DNA of 20,000 nucleotides from the NCBI GenBank assembly GCA_963575745.1, contig CAUYUJ010015279.1, positions 196,560-216,559 on the forward strand. The letters are read 5' to 3'. A program made the translations under genes and the position numbers. Of the stretch, positions 1 through 8,124 are shown piece by piece. Source of the DNA: Prorocentrum cordatum. Lineage: Eukaryota > Sar > Dinophyceae > Prorocentrales > Prorocentraceae. Below the pieces are notes generated by a model that saw nothing but the letters and a program-made list of their open reading frames with translations, was not told the origin of the DNA and searched no databases. Position 1 is the first letter of the stretch. Each line of letters starts with the position of its first letter.

Positions 1-700
1 CAAAAGCCTTCCCGGACGTTTTTTGATCCGCAGGTCGAGAGCGAGCCTCTTCCGGTCGAAGCTAAGCGAGCCCGCGCACAGCTTTAATTAACAAAAACCT
101 TCCCGGACCCAAGACATCGAAGCTGGCCCCCCTCTTTCTGCTCGCTGGAACCAGTGCTGGGCCACTTCAAACCCCGGGGCCGATTCCAAAGTCGTGGCGC
201 TGGGAGCGCTCCCCCCCTCTTCCTCCGAGACCCCGTCTCCAGGCGCGCGCCTTCTGGACCGTCGAGAGGCGGTGGGCCACGATGACCACCTGGGAGCTCG
301 CGGCGCCAAGGCGAGGAAATGAAAACGAGGCGGGGCGCTTCGATCCTCGATCCTCCCAAATCTCCGACTGTAATGATGATGCTTCCGATCCAGGCGTGAT
401 TCTGGCTTCTGGGGCCAGTCACCGCCCAGGGACCACCAAAAACGGATCTGGTACCAACAAATACCGAATTAACCCCCAAAGCCCAAACAAAACAGCGCTT
501 TTCGTGTACATGTTGCTTTGGTTGTCCCTGGTTCCGTCTTCGATCCGTCTTCACTGCCAAACGACGTCAAAACGAAAGCGGCCCACGAAATCGCCAAAAC
601 ACAATTTAGCACGAGCACTGCTACCCACAGGCAAGGGGTCGGGAGCTCTACGGCCGCGGATTAGAAAACATCTCGTCGGGAGTCTGAGTTCGTCCCCTCC
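1..700. other. No recognised gene; short direct repeat at the left edge
   Basis: I see no recognisable protein domain on either strand. The longest open stretches (84-560 minus, 282-869 plus) are Arg/Pro/Gly-rich, match no family I know and overlap each other, as expected of GC-rich non-coding DNA. A 17-base string, CAAAAGCCTTCCCGGAC at 1-17, recurs at 92-108 with one mismatch, giving a 91-bp spacing. It may be the edge of a tandem or dispersed repeat extending left of the window. Confidence 0.5.
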
Positions 701-751
701 TTCTCCTCCTCCTCCTCCTCCTCCTCCTCCTCCTCCTCCTCCTCCTCCTCT
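701..751. repeat. (TCC)n microsatellite
   Basis: About 16 nearly perfect CTC/TCC units with the pyrimidine strand on plus. The array reads as poly-Pro or poly-Ser on plus and poly-Gly, Glu or Arg on minus, which explains the homopolymeric predicted proteins here. I see no sign that it is coding. Confidence 0.95.
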
Positions 752-1254
752 CTCCAGTACGTTTTTTCGCTGCGGCTGCGGTGGAGGCCACCCTGCCCCG
801 CGCCCATTTCGCCTGAGGCCCGGCGCACGGGCTGCGCCGAGGATTTTTGCGTCTGGAGCCAAAATATGACTTACTTTCGCCGTCGTTTTCGGCTTTCCGG
901 GGCCATTCCCCCAGCCTCAGGGCTGTCAACAAAAAGGTATAAGCCCCGTGGGAAAGCCCCAGTCAGGCGCAGGCTTAGGAAGAACACGTACCGCTCCAGA
1001 ACGTTCTGGAACGCTCTCAGAGAGTCCCAGAAAGCTTTGTTTGGAAACGCCTGCGTCGTGAGATGTCGATCGAAAGTGCGGGTACGCCTGTGGATTGGAG
1101 AAACCACTCCTCCGCATCCTTGGAGTCGAAACTGTCTGAGACACGCGACTGGCAAATTTGGATTCGGTACGCTGGTGGGACAGCCTCCGACCAGTCTCTC
1201 CGCCTCCGCCTGCCTGCGAGCGGGGAGGGGAAGCTGTTGGAGAAGCCACTGGGG
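752..1254. other. No recognised gene; holds a 16-bp palindrome
   Basis: Unique-looking, moderately GC-rich sequence without a recognisable domain on either strand. The only structured item is the perfect palindrome at 995-1010, listed separately. The open frames that cross the stretch have no family signature and run into the flanking repeats. Confidence 0.45.
995..1012. other. Palindrome with heat-shock-element-like spacing
   Basis: TCCAGAACGTTCTGGA at 995-1010 is a perfect 16-bp palindrome. With the following bases it gives GAA-2 nt-TTC-2 nt-GAA (998-1012), the three-box layout of a eukaryotic heat shock element. No gene that it could serve is visible nearby. A chance match to nine fixed bases in 20 kb is not rare, so the regulatory reading is only a suggestion. 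Confidence 0.25.
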
Positions 1255-1625
1255 AACACTGTGGGGGGGCCGTCTTGGCGTTGTGTCGGAGCTCTTCTTC
1301 GCATTTTGGGGCCTTCTTGGGGGCCTCCTTTGGGCCCCTCCTGGGCCATCTCTTGGGCCCGCCGGCGCCCTCTCTTAAGCCGCCCTCGGGGCCTCTCCGG
1401 GCCGTCTTTTTCGCTCTGCGGGCCTTCTTGGGGGCCTCCTTGGGGCCCCTCCTGGGCCATCTTATCGGCCCGCCGGCAATGCCTTCTTTTCAGCCGCCCT
1501 CGGGGCCTCTCCGGGCCGACTTTGGGGCCTCCTGGGCCCCCCATCCTGGGCTATCTTGGGCCTTCTTGGGGGCCTCCTTTGGGCCCCTCCGGGGCTATCA
1601 TATCGGCCCCCGCCGGTGCCCTCTT
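1255..1625. repeat. Degenerate G/C-rich minisatellite block A with higher-order units
   Basis: The motif GCCTTCTTGGGGGCCTCC recurs at 1311, 1422 and 1560 (spacings 111 and 138 bp). Each copy is followed by GGGCCC, then a GGGC(C/T)ATC-type segment, then GCCGCCCTCGGGGCCTC (about 1379 and 1493, and again at about 1801 beyond an insertion). It is therefore a higher-order tandem array made of shorter TTGGGGCC-like subunits. Reading frames through it give Gly/Pro/Ser/Trp-rich text in every frame, as repeats do. The same family appears near 4495-5470 and 6945-7440. Confidence 0.8.
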
Positions 1626-1627
1626 TT

Positions 1628-1800
1628 TCAATGAAGGGGAACTGGGACACACAAATAAATACACACAAATAAAAAGGTTCCCCGTATTTCTTCATATTTT
1701 CTGGGTTTTTGTCTTCCCCCCCACTGCCCATATTTTCCCATATTTTCCGGGAAATCGACGATTAATTGTGTCTGTGTGTTTTTTCCCCTCCTGATTTTAA
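1628..1800 (+). repeat. Interspersed repeat, copy 1 (about 170 bp, MITE/SINE-like)
   Basis: This segment matches the reverse complement of 2622-2786 along its whole length with scattered differences and small gaps; 1693-1713 is identical over 21 bases. Both copies begin near TGAAGGGG and end near CTGATTTT, and each has GAAGGGG-like sequence in inverted form at the two ends. Copy 1 interrupts block A: an uninterrupted unit reads CCCTCTCTTAAGCCGCCCTC, whereas here the part after CCCTCTTTTT is separated from TTAAGCCGCCCTC by this segment. That is what an insertion would leave, possibly with a TTTT target duplication. There is no coding capacity. It could be a non-autonomous mobile element; its class is unproven. 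Confidence 0.65.
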
Positions 1801-1933
1801 GCCGCCCTCGGGGCCTCTCCGGGGCGTCTTCGGGACCCGCCGGGTCCTGCGCGGTCCGGGCGCCCGGGCCCGGGAGCAGGTCTGCGCAGGTCTGCCCCGA
1901 GCACCACGCCTGGGACGCTCCGAAGAGTCACAG

Positions 1934-2010
1934 GGCACTTTTTTTAGTACATCGTTTTTTTTGTTGTTTTTGTTTTTTGTTTGTTTTTTTGTTTTTCAAT
2001 TGATTTTTAA
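1934..2010 (+). repeat. T-rich tract (TTTTTG-type)
   Basis: A run of T with interspersed G (TTTTTTGTTGTTTTTG and similar) lies in otherwise GC-rich DNA. A similar TTTTG-rich patch occurs at 5089-5140. Dinoflagellate promoters are reported to use TTTT-type boxes rather than TATA, but nothing downstream looks like a gene, so I call it only a simple-sequence tract. Confidence 0.6.
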
Positions 2011-2621
2011 GACACGATTAATATATGAATGAATTTACGCATGAACTCATCGTTGTTTCTAATACCCCTGCATGTTTAATACATGATCCGCACGAGGAGC
2101 ATGCATTAAAACCTACCCTGTACGGAGACAACGGTCAAGACGCCCAACAGCACAGCCGGTCCAAACAACCGGCAGCGGCCGCTGTTGCGCGGGCGACTTT
2201 GTGTCTCAAATCCACAGCGCCCGCAGTGACACCCGCAGCGAGCCCTGCTCAAAATAGGCAAGACTTGCTGTCGGTCTTCGCCCCCGATCTGTCTGTACAA
2301 TTTCGACCGTGCCGACAGGACGGGCACGGGATGCGACAGACAGGGCACTTGCGTAGTTGCAGCGATGGCGATCGCGCAGAGCGTCCGTGACCAAAGCGAA
2401 GGCGCTGCTTGTCGAATTGCATACAAGTCGGCAAGAGACAGAAGAGGGCGGCCGCGGAGGAGGAGAGAGAATCGGGGAAACGTAAGACTCGGGTTCTAAG
2501 GACTCGGGCTGGCCTGGCGAGGCCGTCATGAAAATGAGGACATCCAGTCTGAAATCTGACGCGATCTCCCACTGCAAACGTCCCACGAACACTGGACCGT
2601 CAAAATCCAGGACGGGCTCGT
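2011..2621. other. No recognised gene; small Cys-rich open stretch on minus
   Basis: On minus, roughly 2440-2250, an open stretch carries the cluster KCPVCRIPCPSCRHGRNC. It resembles a zinc-binding knuckle but is too short and isolated to assign. A comparable CPVCQC string can be read on minus near 2868-2880. These may be remnants of one decayed coding repeat or coincidence. No start, splice or domain evidence supports a functional gene. Confidence 0.3.
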
Positions 2622-2786
2622 CAAAATCAGAAGGGGGAAAAACACACAGACGCAATGAACCGTCGACTCCCAAGCAAAGATGGGAAACTATGGGAAGTGG
2701 GGGGGAGGACAAAAACCCAGAAAATATGGGAAAGTATTGAGAATCCTGTTATGTGTGCCTACTTATTTGTGTCCCAGGGCCCCTTC
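2622..2786 (-). repeat. Interspersed repeat, copy 2 (inverted relative to copy 1)
   Basis: The reverse complement of this segment aligns end to end with 1633-1800. Shared landmarks in the same order are GGGACACA-AATAA, CATATTTTCTGGGTTTTTG, a C7 run followed by ACT, CCCATA, TCGACG, GTCTGTGTGTTTTT and CTGATTTT. The two copies form an inverted pair with about 820 bp between them, so they could pair as a large foldback. Differences are spread along the length, so the copies are not a recent or assembly-generated duplicate. Confidence 0.75.
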
Positions 2787-2803
2787 ACAAAAAGCGTCAA
2801 ACC

Positions 2804-2847
2804 CGAGTTCTGGCGAACTCGAGTCTGACGTTTTTCTCATCGAGAAA
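2804..2847. other. Two short tandem hairpins
   Basis: CGAGTTC (2804-2810) and GAACTCG (2815-2821) are perfect inverted arms around TGGC. Eleven bases later TTTCTC (2833-2838) and GAGAAA (2842-2847) form a second stem around ATC. Stems of 7 and 6 bp are short; two in immediate succession is mildly unusual. No T-tract or coding context supports a terminator. Confidence 0.4.
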
Positions 2848-3445
2848 GGCGGCGCACTGGCAGACAGGACACAGTGCTACTCTTAGGTCGGGCGTGTTCC
2901 CACAGGCGGATTTTGGAGGAACAACATACAAAATTATCCAAAACAAAAAAAAACATAGTCCCCATACTATTTTTTACTATTTGGGAGTTCTCCTCCTGTA
3001 GAGGGACAGGCCAGACTTAAGGCTACTCTTGTTGTACATTTCCGCCCCCGGAGTGCGGATACAGCCGGACCTGGGACAGAAGGGCATCCTTCAAGAACGC
3101 GAGACCCTCCGCTGGCCAAAACACACAGAACACCCCAGGGTACTCTCCCCAGGATGCACAAGAACGTCCAACAAATGAAAAGAACATCAAAATACCCTCC
3201 CGGAACCGACCTCGATCTGATGCCTCGGTCCGACCGTACGTCAACATTCCCCCGGGTGGGGGGGTGATGGTGGAATGCGAGGCAGGCGCGGGAAGCCGCC
3301 CCAGCCTGTGCCCGCCTTTTCAGAAGGGGCTCGCGCGTCCTCGCCTCGCGCGATGCTCCCCTCCTGGCCTCTGCCGTCGCCTCCGCGTTCGCCTCCGCCC
3401 GATCCTACTGACCCTGCTTCCAGTCCTCACCCACCTGCACCTGCT
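2848..3445. other. No recognised gene
   Basis: Unique-looking sequence. Open stretches on minus (3247-3023) and plus (3264-3638) have no domain signature; the plus one becomes Arg/Pro/Leu-rich only because it enters the CCT tract. I see no RNA gene or repeat here. Confidence 0.4.
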
Positions 3446-3500
3446 CGTCGTCGTCCTCCTCCTCCTCTTCCTCCTCCTCCTCGTCGCCGTCGCCTTCCCC
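3446..3500. repeat. Imperfect (TCC/TCG)n microsatellite
   Basis: CGTCGTCGTCCTCCTCC continues into CTTCCTCCTCCTCCTCGTCG: a triplet array with TCC core and TCG flanks, pyrimidine-rich on plus. Confidence 0.85.
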
Positions 3501-3714
3501 ATTCTCCATGCATGCTCACCAGCCGACCTCATTGCACCAAACCTTGACTGCAAGCTTCGGCGAGCGCAGTCGCGCCGAGAGGCGCGGGACCGTCATGCTG
3601 TGCTGGTCAATCAGGTTGTTGAGTGCGCTTTGAACTAATACCTGGGGCCGCACCAGCACTAGGCGAGTCTTTCGGAAAGCTCATTCTAACATACACCGCC
3701 TCGGTTTAGTAGCA

Positions 3715-3836
3715 TTGCATAACCTTTAGCGGCCTGTCGCGTACTATGAGCAGCCTTTAGTTGCCCTAGTGGCCTTGTGGCGGCCTCTAGTGGCCATTCG
3801 CACCCTTTAGCGGCCTTAGTGGCCATTAGTGGCCTC
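3715..3836. repeat. Degenerate TTAGTGGCC minisatellite
   Basis: Variants of CCTTTAGCGGCC, CCTTTAGTTGCC, CCCTAGTGGCC, CTCTAGTGGCC and CATTAGTGGCC follow one another at roughly 9-13 bp with some longer gaps. At least eight recognisable copies occur. There is no sign of coding. Confidence 0.7.
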
Positions 3837-4254
3837 AACAAAACTGCAAAAAGTGTACTGTGTATGTTGAAGTGAGCTTCCAGGACAAAACGAGCTGAAC
3901 AAACACACTCGACCAGTTATATAAAGGCCACAACAGACAACACGCGCCCGGGGATGCCCTGACCAGCGACTCCATCTGTGCCAGGCTCGTACGCCCCTAG
4001 CCGTGGAAAACATAACATTGCGATCCAAAACTCGGACAAACATTGCTCGCAATACACACAAGTTTGGAATCACCAGATGAAGAACGGATAAGTCGTGTGA
4101 GAGGTGGCTCGGCTGGCGGAAGAACATATCCACAACAACCTGATCGGACAAGAACGGGAAGCGCCGAAGTTGTTCATTGGGCTCGTACGGGGAAAAAGAA
4201 AACGAGGATGGCGACAACAAGGCGGCGGATGTCGAAGATGGCAGCGTGGATGGC
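3837..4254. other. No recognised gene
   Basis: Unique-looking sequence with no recognisable protein on either strand. A TTATATAAAGG string at about 3916-3926 looks like a TATA box but has no gene behind it. A 378-codon minus frame crosses this stretch only because it joins pyrimidine-rich and minisatellite DNA. Confidence 0.4.
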
Positions 4255-4440
4255 GGTGGGGGCAGCGAGGGGAGCAGAAAGACAACGAGTAGGAAGACAA
4301 GCACGAGGACGAAGAGGAAGAGATGGAGGAGGACAGGTACGAGGAGAAACGAAGCGGAGGAGGAGTAGGAGGAGGAGAAGGAAAAGAAGAAGGACGACGA
4401 TGACGACGACGAAGAAGGACGGTAAGGAGCTTGACGATAA
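4255..4440. repeat. Purine-rich low-complexity tract
   Basis: The plus strand is mostly A and G, with GGAGGAGGAGTAGGAGGAGG and then GACGACGATGACGACGACG. It is an imperfect triplet tract encoding only Arg/Lys/Glu/Asp-rich text in all frames. Confidence 0.7.
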
Positions 4441-4494
4441 GGACGTCGAAAACGAGAGAGAGGTCCTCGTGATCTTTTGAGGCTACCCTTCCCT

Positions 4495-4745
4495 GCGGGC
4501 TGTTGGGGCAGCCAGGGGCTATCTAGGGGCATCCTGGGGGCCCCTTGGGGGCAAGTCGGGGTCCTCTTGGGGGCTACTGGGGTCTTCTTGGGCTGTCTGG
4601 GCAGGTCTTCGGGGTCTGTGGGGGCTCTCTCGGGCCATCTTGGCACCACCATGGGCTGTCTTGGGCCATCTTGGGGCTCTCTTGGGAAGTCCCGGGGCCG
4701 CTTCGGGGGTTCTTGGGTGCCTCTGGGTGCCTCTTGGGAGCCCGT
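4495..4745 (+). repeat. Degenerate 'TCTTGGGGGCC' minisatellite block B
   Basis: Many imperfect copies of TCTTGGG(C/G) spaced about 10-18 bp, for example TCTTGGGCCATCTTGG at 4659-4674. G-rich on plus, with GGG runs close enough to allow quadruplex formation. It belongs to the same family as blocks at 1255-1625 and 6945-7440. At its right end the family switches strand. Confidence 0.8.
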
Positions 4746-4771
4746 CGGGACGGCCCGAGACGGCCCAAGAG
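4731..4771. repeat. Inverted-repeat centre where the minisatellite changes strand
   Basis: CTCTTGGG (4731-4738) and CCCAAGAG (4764-4771) are perfect inverted arms, with CCGTC/GACGG nested inside. To the left the repeat family reads TCTTGGG, to the right CCCAAGA. TCTTGGGCCATCTTGG at 4659-4674 is matched by its exact reverse complement at 5039-5054. The arrangement is that of an inverted duplication or foldback. Confidence 0.65.
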
Positions 4772-5470
4772 CCCCCAACGATCGCCCAAGAGGTCTCCAA
4801 GATGGCCTCAGAACGACCCAAGAGGCCCCCAAGACAGCCCACAGGAGACCCAAGACAGCCCAAGAGGCCTCAAAGACGCCCAAAAGGGCCTCCAAGACGA
4901 CCCTGGAGCACCTCAAGAGGACCCTAAGTCGGCCCAGAGAGGCCTCAAACACGGCTTTCCAACGGCGTCAGACGGGCTAGCAGCCCTTAGACGGCCCAAG
5001 ACGGCTCGAAGATGGCTCAAGAGGCCCCCAAGAGGTCTCCAAGATGGCCCAAGAGGTCTCCAGGAAAACCCGAAGAGGCCAAAATCATGGTTTGTTTTTG
5101 TTTTGTTTTTGTTTGTTGTTCTTGTTTTGTTCCCTATGTGTTTGAAATATTGCGGAATGTGCTTCGTTTCGGCCTTCCGATGGCCGGAGACAGCCCAAAG
5201 AGCCCGCCCCAAGATCGCCCAAGATGGCCTCCAAGAAGGCCCTGGAGCACTCCAAGAGGGCCCCAAGTCGGCCCACAGAGACCCCCAAGACGGCTTTCGA
5301 CGGCGTCAGTCGGGCCAGGAATGCCCTAAGACGGCCAAAGAAGCCCCCGAGAAGCCCCCCAAGGCCCCCAAAGAGGCCCCCAAAGAGGCCTCCAAGATGC
5401 CTCAAAGAGGATCCCAGTAAGCTCCCAGGAGGCCCAAAAAGTGCCCCCAGAGGCTCCCACGATGCCTCCT
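4746..5470 (-). repeat. Minisatellite block C, inverted orientation, with ~339-bp higher-order duplication
   Basis: The family reads CCCAAGA-NGGCC on plus. Within it about 110 bp at 4888-4996 is repeated at 5228-5336: both contain CCCTGGAGCA, then CTCAAGAGG or TCCAAGAGG, then AAGTCGGCCCA, CGGCTTTC, CGGCGTCAG and TAGACGGCC or TAAGACGGCC. The period is about 339 bp. The long frames here (Arg-Pro-Lys repeats on plus, Trp-Gly-Leu on minus) are consequences of the repeat. A T/G-rich patch at 5089-5140 interrupts it. Confidence 0.75.
5083..5165 (+). repeat. T/G-rich interruption inside block C
   Basis: About 80 bp beginning near CAAAATCATGG, with TTTTTGTTTTGTTTTTG and then unique sequence, separates two runs of the CCCAAGA family. 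It may be an inserted fragment; I see no clear target duplication. Confidence 0.4.
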
Positions 5471-5959
5471 CCTATTTTTTCATCCACCTCCTGATCTTCC
5501 CCGCCATCCTCCCCCAAATGTTGCCCGAAGGCTTTCCACAATGATTGGGGGGAACTCATGGTCCGATAGCTTGGCAGAGCTCTTGCCACAACGCTCGGCC
5601 ACATGGGCGATGCCATCAGGCAGGGGGCGGCGGTGATTCGCCGTAGGCGTCTTCGACACAGACAAGATGTTTCCGGCTCGCTACGCTTCGCCGTTACAAT
5701 CCTGGTCGCATGGCGCCAGCGAGGTGCGCTGCGACCGCCATTGCCTTCAATTGTGAATGGGGGACTGGAGCGGCGCGGTCCCCAAGCTTTTAGAGCTGGC
5801 GGGCGCCACGGGCCTGGAAGGTCCTCCCAATGCTCCAGGGCGCCTGGGGCTCGTATTGCTCGCGAGGGTCACATGGTCACATGTCTCACGGAGCTTGCAC
5901 GGCATACGGGGCTCATCAGTCTCAACAGGAAGGAAGAGCTGCCTGGGGTTGGTGCTCCA
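5471..5959. other. No recognised gene
   Basis: Mostly unique sequence. Open frames on plus (5603-6004, 5757-6362) and minus (5616-5326) show no domain or motif I recognise. The second plus frame gains length only by running through the hexamer and TCC arrays. Confidence 0.4.
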
Positions 5960-6055
5960 TGGGGCTGGGGCTGGAGCTGGGCTCGAGCTGGATCTGGGGC
6001 TTGAGTTGGAGCTGAGCTGGAGCCAGAACTGGAGCTGGAACTGGAGAGCTCCTGC
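5960..6055. repeat. GGAGCT-type hexamer array
   Basis: Imperfect hexamers GGGGCT, GGAGCT, GAGTTG, GGAACT and similar, about 16 units. It reads as alternating Leu-Glu in one frame and Trp-Ser in another, typical of a 6-bp satellite. Confidence 0.8.
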
Positions 6056-6076
6056 TAGTGCTGTTACAGTTGCCCG

Positions 6077-6114
6077 TCCTCCTCCTCCTCCTCCTCCTCC
6101 TCCTCCTCCTCCTC
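6077..6114. repeat. (TCC)n microsatellite
   Basis: About 12 perfect CCT units with the pyrimidine strand on plus, bounded by GCCCG on the left and CTGCCTCC on the right. Confidence 0.95.
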
Positions 6115-6244
6115 TGCCTCCTCCACTCGGGGAACACGAAATGCTGGACGGTTGGATCGGGGCACAGCAACTCCGTCCTGGGAGAGGAGTTCTGACAACA
6201 CGGAAAACACGATTACGCCACCAGAGCCTTCAAATAGCAGACAA

Positions 6245-6925
6245 GGTGACCCATGGGGTCTTGTGTACCTGTGGGCCTGCGGGTTTACTGGACCTGCGGC
6301 ACCTGTGGGGCCCATGGGATTTGCGACACCTGTGGGAATTTCGGGACCTTCGACACCTGTAGTAGGAACTGTGGGCTCTGAGGGACCTGTAATACTTGTG
6401 GTGCCTGCTATACCTGACATTCCTGTAGGATCTGTGGAACATGCGGGACCTGCGGGAGCCGCGGGGCCTGTTGTGCCTGTGGAACCAGCGCGACGCGCGA
6501 CACTTGTGGGACCTGTGCGACTTGCGGGACATGCGAAACCTCTGGCATTCGTGGGCCCTGCGAGACTTGTAAACCTGTTGGGCCCGTGGGGCCTGTGGGA
6601 CCAGTGGTACATGCGGGACCTGTAGGACCTGCGACATTTGCCAGACCTCTGAGACCTGTGGGACCTCTTGGACCTGTGTTACCTTTAGGACCTATGGGAC
6701 CTGCGGGACCTTCGACACCTATGGGACCTGTGGGACTTGTAGAACTTGTGGGACCTGGTGGACTTGCGGGACCTTTTGGGACTTTTGGGAGCTGTTGGAC
6801 CTGCGAGACCTGTGGGATCTAGGGGACCTGCGAGACCTGTGGGACCTGTTGGACCTGTGCAACGTGCGGGACCTGTGGGGCCTCTGAAACCTGTGAGACC
6901 TTTGGGACCTGTGGACCGTGAGGAA
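6245..6925 (+). repeat. 9-bp GGACCTGTG minisatellite (collagen-like reading)
   Basis: About 75 imperfect copies of GGACCTGTG/GGACCTGCG fill nearly 680 bp. Because 9 is a multiple of 3 the period stays in frame. One plus frame reads as Gly-Pro-Val/Gly-Pro-Ala triplets (open 6152-6625, continued in another frame at 6586-6822), superficially like collagen Gly-X-Y. The minus strand reads as Arg-Ser-His repeats or Pro-Gln-Val repeats. The Gly-X-Y frame is broken by a change of phase near 6600, has no signal peptide or flanking domain, and the other frames stay open for long stretches. I therefore call it a minisatellite. A decayed exon of a collagen-like protein remains possible. Confidence 0.8.
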
Positions 6926-6944
6926 ATTGCAGAGGCTGCATGGG

Positions 6945-7440
6945 AGACTTCTTGGGGTCTCCTGGGGGCCCCCGAGTGAAGGATTTCTGGGGCTTTCCAA
7001 GGGGGTCTTTTGAAGACGCCTTAGGGGGCTTTGAGGGTCTCTTGGGGACCTCTCTGGGGCCTGTGGGGGCGTCTTGGGGGCCCCTCGGCTGTCTACGGGG
7101 CCATGTTGTGGGGCGGGGCAAATCTCGAAATGTCAATTCGGGTTGTCCTTCTTGTGGCCCTCTTGGCCCCTATTGCGGGGCTCTCTGGGTTGTCTTAAGA
7201 CCCTCTTGGGCTGTTTGGGGGGCCTTTTGGGCCGTCTTGGGGCCCTCTTCAAAGCCACTTGGGCCGCCTTGGGGCGAACTCGGTGGCATCTTGGACCGTC
7301 TTGTGCAATCGGAAGGTCGAAAAAACGAGAACGACACAAATCCATCGAACACCTAGGGCAATTCATTAATGTTGGCATCTGGGGCCCTCTTGGGGGCCAT
7401 CATCGGGCTCTCGCGGGGGCGTCTTGGGGGCCTTTGGGGC
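6945..7440 (+). repeat. Degenerate 'TCTTGGGGGCC' minisatellite block D
   Basis: The same family and orientation as blocks A and B: CTTCTTGGGGTCTCCTGGGGG, CTCTTGGGGACC, CGTCTTGGGGGCCCC and so on. It is interrupted at about 7295-7375 by a less GC-rich segment (CGAAAAAACGAGAACGACAC...) that shows no feature. It ends at the start of the GGA array. Confidence 0.7.
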
Positions 7441-7916
7441 AGGAGGAGGAGGAGGTGGAGGAGGAGGAGGAGAAGGAGGAGGAGGAGGAGGGGGAAGAAG
7501 AGGAGGCGGAGGAGGAGGATGAGGAGGAGGAGCAGGATGTGATGGGGGAGGAGGAGGGGAGGAGGGAGGGGGAGGGGGAGGAGGAGGAGGAGGAGGAGAG
7601 GAGGAGGAGGAGGAGGGGAGGAGGAGGAGGAGAAGGAGATGGGAGGAGGACAGGGAGGAGGAGAGGAGGAGGAGGACGAAGAGAAGGATGAGATGGGGGA
7701 GGGGGAGAGGGAGGGGGAGGGGGGGGAGGAGGAGGGAGGAGGAGGAGGAGGAGAGGAGGAGGAGGGAGGAGGAGGAGGAGGAAGGAGGAAATGGGTGAGG
7801 ATGGGAGGAGGAGGAGGAGGAGGAGGAGGAGGAGGAGGAGGAGGGAGGAGAGGAGGAAGAGGAGAGGAAATGGGGGAGGAGGAGGAAGAGGAGGAGGAGG
7901 AGGAGGAAACGGAGGC

Positions 7917-7990
<74 letters not shown>

Positions 7991-8060
7991 CTGATGCTGA
8001 TGCTGATGCTGATGATGATGATGCTGATGCTGATGATGATGATGATGATGATGATGATGA

Positions 8061-8124
<64 letters not shown>

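Noticed and set aside
847-866. Possible SL relic on minus (ATTTTGGCTC match)
   Set aside because: Only ten consecutive bases match; the upstream half of the SL is absent, so chance is likely.
3916-3926. TATA-box-like TTATATAAAGG
   Set aside because: No gene downstream, and dinoflagellate promoters are not known to rely on TATA boxes.
3816-4952. A 378-codon minus frame
   Set aside because: Joins minisatellite block B/C, a purine-rich tract and unique DNA; no domain and repeat-driven composition.
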